From Streptomyces zaomyceticus (GTDB lineage: Bacteria; Actinomycetota; Actinomycetes; Streptomycetales; Streptomycetaceae), in NCBI RefSeq assembly GCF_014656215.1, contig NZ_BNBZ01000005.1:247467-311466 (forward strand): a stretch of 64,000 bases of DNA, given 5' to 3'. Each line of letters starts with the position of its first letter. Position 1 is the first letter of the stretch. Below the pieces are notes generated by a model that did no database searches, was not told the DNA's origin, and worked only from the letters and a program-made list of their open reading frames with translations. Positions 1-8,786 of this stretch are shown here, one piece after another. Position numbers and translations under genes: made by a program.

Positions 1-1
1 G

Positions 2-643
2 GCCCTCTTCCGACGGCTGCTGCTCGCGGTCGAGCACGACCCCTATCTGTGGGCCAAGTGCGAGGAGGACGTCGTCGAGGACAAGATCGTCCTCTGGGAC
101 GACATCGAGAAGGGCCTGCGCATCCGACTCCGGATGTCCACCGACCACCAGCAGCAACTCGCCCACAACCACCGGTTCTCGTTCACCAATCTGGTGCTGC
201 GGGGCACGTACCTGCACCGCAACTACCTGGCCCGGGGCGGCTTCGACGAGAACACGCTGCCCGAGGACGTGCAGCCGGTCATGCTGCACGAGGACCGGGC
301 CGGGGACTGTTTCACCATCCACCACAACGCCCTGCACTCGACGCCGTTCACCGAGCTGGGCACCATCTCGCTCGTCCTTCGCGGCAACCCCGTCAAAGAG
401 CGGGCCCCCGTGATGTTCAAGGAGGCCCGCGGCCGGGACGAAGCGCTGCGCCGGATCCGGACGGGCGGTGCCGGAAGCCGTGGTGAGCTGTCCGAGACCG
501 AGCCCGACACCGCCGAGGTGGGCACGATGTTCTGGCGGGTCGGCGAGGACCGCGAATCCTCCGAGCGGCGTGCCGAACGGCAGATGTCCCTCGAGAAGTA
601 CCACTACTGGTGCGGCCGACTGGAAGAACTGGGGATCCTCTGA
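2..643 (+). CDS. Cupin-like hypothetical protein, 5' end missing
   Basis: The reading frame is open from the first bases and stops at TGA 641-643, so the N-terminus lies outside the window; 213 residues are visible. A stretch with HNHRFSFTNLVLRG followed by a tyrosine/histidine-rich segment resembles the metal-binding beta strand of small cupins, and a second His pair (IHHNALHS) follows. I do not recognise a named family. The stop codon abuts the ATG of the next gene with no spacer, so it is translationally coupled to a Gfo/Idh/MocA oxidoreductase. This suggests a shared pathway acting on a small polar substrate. Cupin assignment is inference; the coding call is firm. Confidence 0.75.
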   Translation, partial: ALFRRLLLAVEHDPYLWAKCEEDVVEDKIVLWDDIEKGLRIRLRMSTDHQQQLAHNHRFSFTNLVLRGTYLHRNYLARGGFDENTLPEDVQPVMLHEDRAGDCFTIHHNALHSTPFTELGTISLVLRGNPVKERAPVMFKEARGRDEALRRIRTGGAGSRGELSETEPDTAEVGTMFWRVGEDRESSERRAERQMSLEKYHYWCGRLEELGIL

Positions 644-1669
644 ATGCTCCTGCAACCGCCCGCGTCCGCGACCGCGACCCTGCGCTTCGGACTCGTGGGC
701 CCTGGTGAGCACGCGCAGGAGAATCTGCTCCCGGCGCTGGCCGGGCTGGAAGGAGCACGGCTGACCGCCGTGGCGGCCCGCACCATGGACGCCGCGGCCG
801 CCGCCGCGCGGCGCTGGAACGCCGAAGGCTGCACCGACGACTGGCGGACGCTCGTGACGAACGGCGACGTCGACGCCCTCGTCGTGGCCGCCTCGCCCGC
901 CCTGCACGCCGAAGTGGTGGACCACGCCCTGGCCCACGGGGTCAGCGTCTTCGTCGAGAAGCCGCCCGCACCGGACACGGCGACACTGGAGGGACTGGTC
1001 GCCCGCGAGCGGAACGCGGCCGACGGCGCGATCGCCTTCGTCGGGTTCAACTTCCCCTACGGCGACTCGTACCGCACCCTGCGCACGGCCCTGGGCCGGC
1101 ACGGGCAGCTGCGCGGCATCGAGGTGCGCATGGTCTCCTCCAAGCCGACCAGCCCGGTCTGGGGCTGTGCCACGGTCGTGGAGAGCCTGCTGCAGGGACT
1201 CGGCACCCATGTCGTCGACATGGCCCTGCGGGAGATGGGGCCGCCGGAGGGCGTCAGCGCGTACCGGACGGTCATCGACGCGCGGCGGTGCGCGATCCGG
1301 ATCCTGCTCACCTACGCCGACGGACGGACGGCCGCGCTGCTGATCGGCAATTTCTCCAACCGCCTCGAGTACCGCTGCGAACTGGTCACGGACGAGGCCG
1401 TCGTCGGCGTACTCGACCAGCACAACTCGCTCACCCTCGGCCGGCCGTCGGACGCACCGGGAGCCGGGCTCCTCGACGGCAAGGAAACCCTCCGCTACGA
1501 CTGGCCCAGCCGCCGCGGCGGTTACGGGCGCACCGGATACGCCACCGCACTCGCCTCGTTCCGGGACTCCGTCGTCCACCGCCGGCCCAACTCCTCGCCG
1601 CTGTCGGCCTGCCTGGACGTCTACCGGGTCCTTGACCAGGTGCGGCGCCAGGTGGAGGAGCAGCCGTGA
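644..1669 (+). CDS. Gfo/Idh/MocA family NAD(P)-dependent oxidoreductase
   Basis: A 341-residue protein of the usual family length. It has an N-terminal Rossmann fold beginning LRFGLVGPGEHA (about residues 13-24) and the family hallmark EKPP at 105-108, whose lysine is the usual catalytic residue. The C-terminal half matches the alpha/beta substrate domain of this family. Members oxidise or reduce hydroxyl groups on sugars, inositols or biliverdin-like substrates. The start is the ATG directly after the previous stop, and the gene ends in a GTGA overlap with the following short-chain dehydrogenase. Two coupled dehydrogenases plus a cupin fit a small sugar- or cyclitol-modifying pathway; the substrate cannot be read from sequence. 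Confidence 0.9.
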   Translation: MLLQPPASATATLRFGLVGPGEHAQENLLPALAGLEGARLTAVAARTMDAAAAAARRWNAEGCTDDWRTLVTNGDVDALVVAASPALHAEVVDHALAHGVSVFVEKPPAPDTATLEGLVARERNAADGAIAFVGFNFPYGDSYRTLRTALGRHGQLRGIEVRMVSSKPTSPVWGCATVVESLLQGLGTHVVDMALREMGPPEGVSAYRTVIDARRCAIRILLTYADGRTAALLIGNFSNRLEYRCELVTDEAVVGVLDQHNSLTLGRPSDAPGAGLLDGKETLRYDWPSRRGGYGRTGYATALASFRDSVVHRRPNSSPLSACLDVYRVLDQVRRQVEEQP

Positions 1670-2436
1670 GCGGCACACGGCACCAGCCCCTCGCCGGGCG
1701 GACGGCGCTGGTCACGGGAGGGGCCACCGGCATCGGCAGGGCGGCGGTGGAGACGCTGGCGGCACTCGGCGCGCGGGTCGCGGTGAACCGCCCGCCGGAC
1801 ACCGGTCCCGCGGCGCGCTCCACGCCGGAGCACGCGCCGGACCGGCTTCCCGAGGGCTGCTTCTTCATCGACGCGGACATCCGCGACCCCGAGCGGGTGC
1901 GCGACCTCTTCTCCCGGCTGGACCGTCACTGGACACGCCTGGACGTGCTGGTCAACAACGCGGGAGTGTTCCCCCGGGCCGAGGTGCTCGACATCGACGA
2001 GGAGACCTGGGACCTGGCCCTCGACACCAACCTCAAGGGCGCGTTCTTCTGCGCGCAGCAGGCCGCCGCCCGCATGATCCCGCAGGGCTCCGGACGCATC
2101 GTCAACGTGGCGTCGACGGCCGCGTTCAAGGGCTCGCGGCTCGGCGTCCACTACGCCGCCAGCAAGGCCGGTCTCGTGGCCATGAGCAAGTCGCTGGCAC
2201 GCGCGCTGGCCCGGCACGGAATCACGGTGAACGCGGTGGCCCCCGGGGTGACCGAGACCGCCCAGCCCGGACTGGACGCGGACGGGTTCGCCGCCGAGGG
2301 GCGGGAGATCCCGCTGGGCCGGGTGGCCCGGCCGCAGGACGTCGCGGATGCCGTGGCGTTCCTCGCCTCGGACGCCGCGGGCTACATCACCGGGCAGACC
2401 ATCGGGGTCAACGGAGGGGCCGTGATGCTGCCATGA
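1666..2436 (+). CDS. Short-chain dehydrogenase/reductase (SDR)
   Basis: A 256-residue classical SDR. The cofactor motif TGGATGIG lies at 17-24, NNAG at 97-100, catalytic Ser150, Tyr163 and Lys167 (YAASK), and the C-terminus ends in the typical GQTIGVNGG segment. Such enzymes interconvert alcohols and ketones with NAD(P)H in the cytosol. The GTG start overlaps the stop of the Gfo/Idh/MocA gene, and its own stop overlaps the next ATG, so the four genes form one coupled operon. The insertion around residues 42-62, proline- and acid-rich, sits after the second beta strand. The residue after beta2 is Asn-Arg, which suggests NADP(H) preference, though weakly. Confidence 0.93.
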   Translation: MSGTRHQPLAGRTALVTGGATGIGRAAVETLAALGARVAVNRPPDTGPAARSTPEHAPDRLPEGCFFIDADIRDPERVRDLFSRLDRHWTRLDVLVNNAGVFPRAEVLDIDEETWDLALDTNLKGAFFCAQQAAARMIPQGSGRIVNVASTAAFKGSRLGVHYAASKAGLVAMSKSLARALARHGITVNAVAPGVTETAQPGLDADGFAAEGREIPLGRVARPQDVADAVAFLASDAAGYITGQTIGVNGGAVMLP

Positions 2437-3125
2437 GCGGTCGAGCGCGGACACCGGCCCGGGCTCCGGAGTCGGCTCCGGCCGGCGAATCGGTCCACGA
2501 GCTGGTGACCGTGCGATCCGGACCCCCGCTCGACCGGGTCCGGAACAAGCTGTCGCCGGTCCTTCATCCGTGGCTGCGGCGGTTCATCGCGCTGTCACCG
2601 TACGTGGTGCTGGCCACGTCCGATCGGGACGGCAACTGTGACGCCTCACCGCGAGGCGGAGCACCCGGCTTCGTGCGCGTGGTCGACGAGCGGACGCTGT
2701 TCATCCCCGAGGAGTCCGGCAACCGGCTGCACCAGACGCTTCGCAACCTGAGGGAGAGCCGGGGGATCGGACTGCTCTTCCTGCTTCCCGGTATGCCCGA
2801 GACCGCCAGGGTGAACGGCACGGCGGAGCCGGTGGCCAGTACCGATCCCCGCTGGACGGAGCTGGCGCTCGGCGACACCGAACCCGACAGCGGCGCGGGG
2901 GCCGGCACCGGCACCGACACGAGGGCCGGCTCCGACGCCGGGGCCGGTCCGGGTCCCGGGGAGTTCCGTTGGGGGACGGCTGTCCACGTGGTCGAGGCGT
3001 ACTACCACTGCGGCCGGTCAAGCCGCTTCGCGGGCCTGTGGGACACCAGCGCGATCGCGAGGAACCAGGCCGACCCGCCCCTGCCGAAGCGCCCCGCACA
3101 AGGTCCGCCGCAGCGGCCCCGGTGA
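2433..3125 (+). CDS. Pyridoxamine 5'-phosphate oxidase-fold protein (MSMEG_1061-like FMN/F420 family)
   Basis: A 230-residue protein whose core (about 40-130) has the split-barrel flavin-binding pattern of PPOX-fold proteins: SPYVVLATSDRDGNCDASPRGG, then a strand with TLFIPEESGNR, then LLFLLPGMPETARVNGTA. Family members bind FMN or F420 and act as oxidases, reductases or stress proteins. A low-complexity Gly/Ala/Thr/Asp insertion near residues 150-175 is unusual and probably a disordered loop. The ATG overlaps the SDR stop (ATGA), so it closes the first operon. A 181-bp spacer follows before the molybdenum hydroxylase genes. The closest fit is the MSMEG_1061 FMN-dependent PPOX group, from recall of motifs rather than a search. 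Confidence 0.85.
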   Translation: MSGRARTPARAPESAPAGESVHELVTVRSGPPLDRVRNKLSPVLHPWLRRFIALSPYVVLATSDRDGNCDASPRGGAPGFVRVVDERTLFIPEESGNRLHQTLRNLRESRGIGLLFLLPGMPETARVNGTAEPVASTDPRWTELALGDTEPDSGAGAGTGTDTRAGSDAGAGPGPGEFRWGTAVHVVEAYYHCGRSSRFAGLWDTSAIARNQADPPLPKRPAQGPPQRPR

Positions 3126-3306
3126 CCGCGGTGACCAGGGGACGACCGGCAGGACAGGGCCCTTCGGACGCCGCCGACCAGGACCGATGGGCCCGTCCCC
3201 GACGGGCGCGCTCGCGTTGCCGGGCCGTTTCGCCCGTGTTGGAGTGGGGGCACGGCGGCGGTGACCGCAGATTCTGTTCAGGCGGGACGCGGGACGAGGT
3301 CAGAAC

Positions 3307-6027
3307 GTGAACAGTATGGACACACGGCTTCGGAAGGTCACCGGCGGGAAGGTGTACGCGAGCGACTTCAGGCCGCGTGACCTCGCCGAGGAAGGCTGGC
3401 CCTCCGACTGCGCCCACGCCCTTCTGCTGCGCAGCCGGTACGTCGACAGGCCGTTCAAGGGCCTCGACCTCACCCTGCTCCCCGCCGACCTGCGGCCCGA
3501 CTCGGTCGTCACCGCCAAGGACCTGCCCCAACCGCCCTACCGCAACCAGGTCTCCGCCAAGAACGTGCAGGCCCTCCTGCCGGAGGGGGAGATCGCCGAC
3601 TACCTCGGGCAGCCCGTCGCCATCGCCCTCTACGGCGACTTCGTGCGGTTCCGCCGTGCGGCGCAGGAGTTGCGCGAGGACGCCGGACCGGTGATCTACG
3701 GGCCGCCCCCGGCGGCGGCCGCATCGTCGGGAACCGACCCCGGGACGGCGACCGAGCAGCAGGCCATCGAGGCCGACCTGAACGAGTGGACCCACCGGCG
3801 GTTCACCGGACAGGTGCGCCAGGCGCACTACCTGCTGGACCACACGGAGTCCGACGGCTACTCGGTCTGGAACCGGGGACGGATCGACAGGTTCGACGGC
3901 ACGTCCTTCATCCGCGACGACCGTCCGGACATCGAAGCGGATCAGCTGTTCCAGTCGATCGAGGCCGAGACGGCCGACCCGACGGGCACCCAGGTCGAGA
4001 CGACGACCTTCACTCAGCAGACCGACCCCGCGTTCCTCGAACCCGAGGCGGGCCTGGCGTGGCTCGACCGCACGACCGGCGTCCTGCACATGCTGCTCGG
4101 TACACAGTCGCCCAACGGCGACGTACTCGACATCCTCGCCCTGCTCGGTGGCCCGGACCACCCGATCGTACGGTCCGTCAAGCTGACGTCGACGGACTGC
4201 GGCGGCGGCTTCGGCGGAAGGGACAAGTCGCCCTTTCCCTACTTCCTCGCACTGGCGGCGGTCTTCTCGACCAAACCGGTCCGGCTCGCCTACGACCGGC
4301 GCGAGCAGTTCCAGGGCGGCCTGAAGCGGCATGGATCCGCCGTCCGCAGCTGGGTTCGCGTCGGACCCGACGGGCTGCTGCGGGCCGTGCGCTCCTTCAT
4401 CGTCCTGCGCGGAGGCGTCGAGGCCAACCTCAACGGCCCCGTCCTGGGGCTCGCCGCCCTGCACGCCACCGGCCCGTACCGCGTACCGCGTGCGTCCGTG
4501 CACGGAATCGTCGTGGAGCGCGCGATCCCGGCCGTGGGGTCGATGCGCGGCTTCGGCATCCCCCAGGTCGTGTTCAACCTGGAGACCGCACTCGACCGGC
4601 TCGCGGTGACCAGGTTGCGGACCGATCCCATCGCCTTCCGGCTCGCGAACGTCCTGCGCCCCCGCGACAGCGCACACCCCGGCACGGGCGACGTCGACCT
4701 CGCCGGGACACCGCTGCGGTTCCACCTGGCGAACGCCGAGATCTGCGCCGCCGCACTGCACCACCCCCTGTGGACCGGCCGGGACGACGCGCGCGAACGC
4801 GTCGCCCGCCGCGGCGACGGCACCCTCTACGGCGTCGGGTTCGCCTGCTGCATGGAGGCCTACGGCACCACGCAGGACAGCGTGTACAGCGCCGTGCGCG
4901 TCACCGAGGACGGGCGCGCCGAGGTGTGGGGTCAGACGATCGACATGGGCCAGGGCGCGCGTCAGTCGCTGGAACACGTCGCACGCGAGGTCCTGGGCGT
5001 GCCCACCGCGGCCCGGCTCGGCGTGGTCGGTCCGTTCGAGCGGTTCGCCAAACGGCTCAAGGACCTCGGCGCGCACACCGACCCCGCGGTGAAGATCTCG
5101 CTGAATCACGGCGCGAGCAGCGCGTCGAAGACGGCGTTCTTCCACGGGCACGTCCTGCGGGAGGCGTGCCGCGCCCTGCTGCGGCTGCGGCTGCTGCCGG
5201 CGGCACGGACCCTGCTGGAGGAACCCGGTCTGTCCGACGAGATGCTGCTCGCCGCCTGGCACGACGGAGCCGTCCGGCTGGACGGCCGGCCACCGATTCC
5301 GCTGGCGGCCCTGGTGCGCGAACTGAGGCGCACCGGGCGCGAGACCTACGTCCTGGCCCACGGCTACTTCTGCAACGGCTGGTCGCAGGCCACCTTCCGG
5401 GACGGCGGGGTCGAGCACCGGGCGTTCATCGACGCACTGGCCCTGGGGCACGCCCCCGAGGACGATCCGCCCCCGCTGCCCCCGCAGGGCCCGTTGACTC
5501 CTCCTCCCTCGCGCGGCCCGGGCGGCGACACCGTCCCCCGCTCCCTGTACGCCTCGGCCGGCCACCTCATCGGAGTGGAGATCGCTCCCCGCCTGGGCAC
5601 GATCCAGGTGGTCGACGCGGTCAGCTTCCTCGACGCGGGCGACGCCCTCCTTCCGTCGGCGCTCGCCGGGCAGGTGGAAGGCGGGCTCGTGATGGGGATC
5701 TCCCACGCCCTGCACGAGGAACTGCCGCCCGAGACGGGGACCGGGCCCTTCGTGAACCTGGACCGGTACCGGCTCGCCCGCTACGCCGACGTCACCGGGA
5801 TCCGCCGGGAAACGGTGTTCGTACCCCTGCCTGCCGAGGGGGCGCTGGGCGCCGGCCAGCCGGTCATGCGGCACAAGGGCATCGGTGAAGCGACCATGAC
5901 CAGCGTCGGGGCCGCCGTCGCCAACGCCGTCGCGCACGCCCTCGGTCACACCGACGACAGGTGCTGGCCCACCCGTACCCCGATCCGCCTCGCGGATCTT
6001 CCCCTCCCCACCGACGGACGGCGATGA
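3307..6027 (+). CDS. Xanthine dehydrogenase/aldehyde oxidase family, molybdopterin-binding large subunit
   Basis: A 906-residue subunit of a molybdenum hydroxylase. Family landmarks occur in order: a GGGFGGRDKS loop near 299-308, RGFGIPQ near 418, DMGQGARQSLEHV near 548-560, and GIGEATMTSVGAAVANAV near the C-terminus, where the Glu after Gly is the expected catalytic base. These enzymes hydroxylate purines, aldehydes or N-heterocycles using water as oxygen donor. The start is GTG 3307 with ATG 3316 as alternative. The stop overlaps the next ATG, pairing it with the iron-sulfur subunit. No FAD-binding medium subunit is encoded nearby, so electrons probably pass elsewhere. The substrate is unknown. 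Confidence 0.92.
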   Translation: MNSMDTRLRKVTGGKVYASDFRPRDLAEEGWPSDCAHALLLRSRYVDRPFKGLDLTLLPADLRPDSVVTAKDLPQPPYRNQVSAKNVQALLPEGEIADYLGQPVAIALYGDFVRFRRAAQELREDAGPVIYGPPPAAAASSGTDPGTATEQQAIEADLNEWTHRRFTGQVRQAHYLLDHTESDGYSVWNRGRIDRFDGTSFIRDDRPDIEADQLFQSIEAETADPTGTQVETTTFTQQTDPAFLEPEAGLAWLDRTTGVLHMLLGTQSPNGDVLDILALLGGPDHPIVRSVKLTSTDCGGGFGGRDKSPFPYFLALAAVFSTKPVRLAYDRREQFQGGLKRHGSAVRSWVRVGPDGLLRAVRSFIVLRGGVEANLNGPVLGLAALHATGPYRVPRASVHGIVVERAIPAVGSMRGFGIPQVVFNLETALDRLAVTRLRTDPIAFRLANVLRPRDSAHPGTGDVDLAGTPLRFHLANAEICAAALHHPLWTGRDDARERVARRGDGTLYGVGFACCMEAYGTTQDSVYSAVRVTEDGRAEVWGQTIDMGQGARQSLEHVAREVLGVPTAARLGVVGPFERFAKRLKDLGAHTDPAVKISLNHGASSASKTAFFHGHVLREACRALLRLRLLPAARTLLEEPGLSDEMLLAAWHDGAVRLDGRPPIPLAALVRELRRTGRETYVLAHGYFCNGWSQATFRDGGVEHRAFIDALALGHAPEDDPPPLPPQGPLTPPPSRGPGGDTVPRSLYASAGHLIGVEIAPRLGTIQVVDAVSFLDAGDALLPSALAGQVEGGLVMGISHALHEELPPETGTGPFVNLDRYRLARYADVTGIRRETVFVPLPAEGALGAGQPVMRHKGIGEATMTSVGAAVANAVAHALGHTDDRCWPTRTPIRLADLPLPTDGRR

Positions 6028-7844
6028 TGCAGGAGCCGCAGACCGACCTCGACCTCACCGTCAACGGCGTCCGGCACCACGGGAGACAGGTACCGGGCGA
6101 CATGTCCCTGGTGCACTTCCTGCACGAGGACCTGGGACTGACCGGCACGAAGATCGGCTGCTCGATCGGCGAGTGCCGTGCCTGCACGGTCGCCGTCCGC
6201 ATCCGGCCCGGTCTGCCCCCGGTGACCCGGCAGTCCTGCATGACGAGCATGCGGCACGCACGCGGTTGGGAGGTGACGACGGTCGAAGGGCTGGAGACGG
6301 ACGGTGTACTGCACCCGGTCCAGCAGGCGTTCCTCGACGGCGACGTGTTCCAGTGCGGATACTGCGCCGCCGGGTTCGCGGTGGCCGGGAGCGTCGTCGC
6401 CGAGCACGCGCGGCGGAAGCGGGACGAACGGGAGAACGGGCAGGGCGGGCAGCCCGAGGAGGACGGAGAGGGGCGCCAGGAGGAGGGCTCGCAGGACACG
6501 CGGGACCTGGTCGACACCGTGCTCGGCCCGCATGTGTGCCGGTGCACCGGTTACGAACGCTACCGGGAGGCCGTCCACGCCGTGGCGCTCGCCGCGCAGG
6601 ACGGACACCGGGCGGGCACCGCGACCGCCGAGCGCCCCCCGGCGGTCACCGGCACCCCACCGACGGCGGCCCCTCCGCTCGGCAACCGTGCCGTGAGCAC
6701 CGTGCCCAGGCTCTCCGCGGAGGAGTCCCAACGGCTCGGATACACACCGATGTTCGACGATCCGACGCTCGAACTGATCCGGCTGCTGCGCGACGGGGCC
6801 GAGATCGAGCATTCCCTGCTCGTCCAGTACCTGTACGCGGCGTTCTCGGTCAAGGTGCCCCGCTTCCTCCAGCTCGCCGGCTGGCCCAGCCATCGGTACG
6901 GGGGCCGCCCGCTGCATCTGATGGGCGTGGCGATCGAGGAGATGACGCACCTCGACATCGTCAACTCCCTGCTCGTCGCACTCGGTTCGGCGCCGCACCT
7001 CGGGCGCCAGCAGTTCCCGTACGAGCAGGACATCTACCCCTTCGACTTCGTACTCGAGCCGCTCAGCCTGCACAGCCTGGCGAAGTACGTGTACGTCGAG
7101 GCCTCACCCAGCGCGGTCGATCCCGACCAGCAGCACACGCCCGAGGACCGCGCCTTCGTCACACGGCTGTACGAGGTGCTCGGATCGGGTCCTGCCCCCA
7201 CCCCGCCCCCCAACCAGGTCGGCAGCCTCTACCGCAAGGTCACGCGCGTCCTCGAACTGCTCCAGCGAAGGGAGCCGGACCGACTGGACTACCCGGCCTG
7301 GTTCGCGCGTCTGGACGTTCTGCGGGAGGAAGGCGAGAGCGAGCACTTCACGCTGTTCCGCGCACTCTTCGAGGGCACCCACCCCGCCCTGCTCGGCGGC
7401 ACGGACGTGTGGAATCCCGACAGTCCGGACCACCCGGTCCTCCCGCTGCACCACGCGAGTGGCCTTCCGCCGTCCGGTCAACCCGTGCCCGACGAGACCG
7501 TACCGGTGCTGCGGCACCTGTCGAACCTGCACTACTGGGCGGTCTGCATGCTGCTGGACCAGTCCTACCGGCGCCGAGGACAGTTCCACAACGCGGCCCG
7601 CCGGCACATGACGGGCCCTCTGCGCAGTCTCGGCACCGCACTCGCGCAGCGAGGCGAAGGCATCCCGTTCGACACGTTCGTCGCCGGGTACGCGCCCGGT
7701 CTCGGCGACGCCGAGAACCTCCGCCTCTGCCAGGGCATGGTCCGCCAGGCCGCGGTCGCCCAGGAGCGCTACGCACGCCACCTCCCGGCCGACTACGCCC
7801 ACACGTGCGCGCTCGAGACCCTGTGGGAGCTGTCCACGGCGTGA
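6024..7844 (+). CDS. [2Fe-2S] subunit of molybdenum hydroxylase fused to VioB/RebD-type ferritin-like domain
   Basis: A 606-residue fusion. Residues 1-195 are the small iron-sulfur subunit: Cys46, Cys51, Cys54 and Cys72 form the plant-type cluster, and FQCGYC and HVCRCTGYERYRE provide the second cluster. A charged Glu/Gln/Lys insertion separates these two motifs. From about residue 240 the sequence matches the ferritin-like domain of iminophenyl-pyruvate dimer synthases (VioB, RebD) with three candidate metal-ligand helices: E260-I-E-H263, E306-x-x-H309 and E438-x-x-H441. Small subunits of this family are normally about 160-200 residues, so the fusion is the odd feature. ATGA overlap with the large subunit implies stoichiometric expression. 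The ferritin-like part could be a diiron oxidase or an iron store for cluster upkeep. Confidence 0.9.
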   Translation: MMQEPQTDLDLTVNGVRHHGRQVPGDMSLVHFLHEDLGLTGTKIGCSIGECRACTVAVRIRPGLPPVTRQSCMTSMRHARGWEVTTVEGLETDGVLHPVQQAFLDGDVFQCGYCAAGFAVAGSVVAEHARRKRDERENGQGGQPEEDGEGRQEEGSQDTRDLVDTVLGPHVCRCTGYERYREAVHAVALAAQDGHRAGTATAERPPAVTGTPPTAAPPLGNRAVSTVPRLSAEESQRLGYTPMFDDPTLELIRLLRDGAEIEHSLLVQYLYAAFSVKVPRFLQLAGWPSHRYGGRPLHLMGVAIEEMTHLDIVNSLLVALGSAPHLGRQQFPYEQDIYPFDFVLEPLSLHSLAKYVYVEASPSAVDPDQQHTPEDRAFVTRLYEVLGSGPAPTPPPNQVGSLYRKVTRVLELLQRREPDRLDYPAWFARLDVLREEGESEHFTLFRALFEGTHPALLGGTDVWNPDSPDHPVLPLHHASGLPPSGQPVPDETVPVLRHLSNLHYWAVCMLLDQSYRRRGQFHNAARRHMTGPLRSLGTALAQRGEGIPFDTFVAGYAPGLGDAENLRLCQGMVRQAAVAQERYARHLPADYAHTCALETLWELSTA

Positions 7845-7900
7845 AGAGCCGGACCGGAGACCCGGGGCGAAGGCGGGCGTGGAGGTCCGGTCACCGTGCA

Positions 7901-7933
7901 GGGCGCCCGATCGGGGACTCCGATCGGGCGCCC
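7901..7933. terminator. Bidirectional hairpin terminator
   Basis: A perfect 13-bp inverted repeat with a 7-nt loop. It lies between the convergent iron-sulfur/ferritin gene (ending 7844) and the snapalysin gene (ending 7966). It is GC-rich without a long T tract, as is usual for streptomycete terminators. Confidence 0.85.
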
Positions 7934-7965
7934 GGTTCTTGGGGCTCGGGTGGCGGGTTACCGGG

Positions 7966-8556
7966 TTACGGGGCGTCCACCAGGGTCCGGCCGTCGGTCA
8001 CGAAGCGTGAGGCGGCGCCATTGGCGTACGCGGACTCCACGCGAGCCTGCTCGGTGGCGTTGGGGATGGCGTTCACGCACGCGGTGCCGGCACTGGATCC
8101 CGACATCAACTGTGAGCACGGGCCGGGCTTGGTGTCGGGGAGGCCCAGGCTGTGGCCGAGTTCATGGGCGGCGATACGGGTCTTGTCGTAGCCCTGGCTC
8201 ACCGCCTGGCTCCCGAGTTCGACACGGACCTGCCTGCCCGGGCGGACCGGCCCGAGCGTGGCCTGGGGCCAGCCGGTGGTCGCCACGATCACGATCTCCG
8301 CCCGGGTGCCGGGCGCGGCCTCGACCAGCTTGACGTTGTCGACGTTCGCGTTCCACGAGGCGACGCCGGCGGCTATAGCGGCCTCCCAGCCTCCGGCCCG
8401 ACTGTCGTCGTAACGAAGTGTCACCACCGCCGCCGCGCTCGACGCGGAGGGTTCCGCCGCCGGCGCGGGTGCGGCGTTCGCCGTGGTGGCCGATGCCGTG
8501 GCCAGGACGACGGCCGCGCCGACGGTGGCCGTCTTCAGCCAGGTGTAGAGCGACAT
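7966..8556 (-). CDS. snpA: Snapalysin, secreted zinc metalloprotease (M7)
   Basis: A 196-residue preproprotein. A signal peptide of about 28 residues ends near TANAAP, a short Ala/Pro pro-segment follows, then the small catalytic domain. The zinc motif HELGHSLGLPD at 131-141 is the HExxHxxGxxD signature of snapalysins, with the aspartate as third ligand. Cys147 and Cys160 probably form a disulfide. Snapalysins cleave on the N-terminal side of aromatic residues and act outside the cell. The ATG follows a strong AAGGAG site. In many streptomycetes a LysR activator gene is divergent to snpA; none is adjacent here. A LysR gene exists 18 kb away, with no evidence of a link. Confidence 0.95.
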   Translation of the reverse strand: MSLYTWLKTATVGAAVVLATASATTANAAPAPAAEPSASSAAAVVTLRYDDSRAGGWEAAIAAGVASWNANVDNVKLVEAAPGTRAEIVIVATTGWPQATLGPVRPGRQVRVELGSQAVSQGYDKTRIAAHELGHSLGLPDTKPGPCSQLMSGSSAGTACVNAIPNATEQARVESAYANGAASRFVTDGRTLVDAP

Positions 8557-8713
8557 GCTGCTCCTTCACTTGTGGGGGGCCCGGAACTCGGGGGGAACCG
8601 GGAGTGCGGGAGGAGGGGCGTCGACGCCGGTCGACCTGGTGTCGGATCGCCGATCCTCCGGGGCGCTCCGACGGTATGCCCCCGAGGCCCACTAAGTCAT
8701 GCACCTGACAGGT

Positions 8714-8750
8714 CAACTTTGCTCAACTCGTCTGGCTCAAAGCCAAGTTG
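8714..8750. promoter_or_regulatory. Inverted repeat upstream of snapalysin
   Basis: CAACTTTGCT (8714-8723) and AGCCAAGTTG (8741-8750) form a 10-bp inverted repeat with one mismatch and a 17-nt spacer. It starts about 160 bp upstream of the snpA start codon. Position and relatively AT-rich arms fit a regulator site, possibly LysR-type, but a second transcript structure cannot be excluded. Confidence 0.4.
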
Positions 8751-8786
8751 TGAGAGACGTGCGGGTCCTGCGTCGGGCCGGTCGGG

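Noticed and set aside
2701..5949. A 1082-codon open frame on the minus strand opposite the molybdopterin subunit gene
   Set aside because: It is the mirror of a strong plus-strand gene in high-GC DNA, gives Arg/Val/Gly-rich text with no domain, and the plus frame carries all family motifs.
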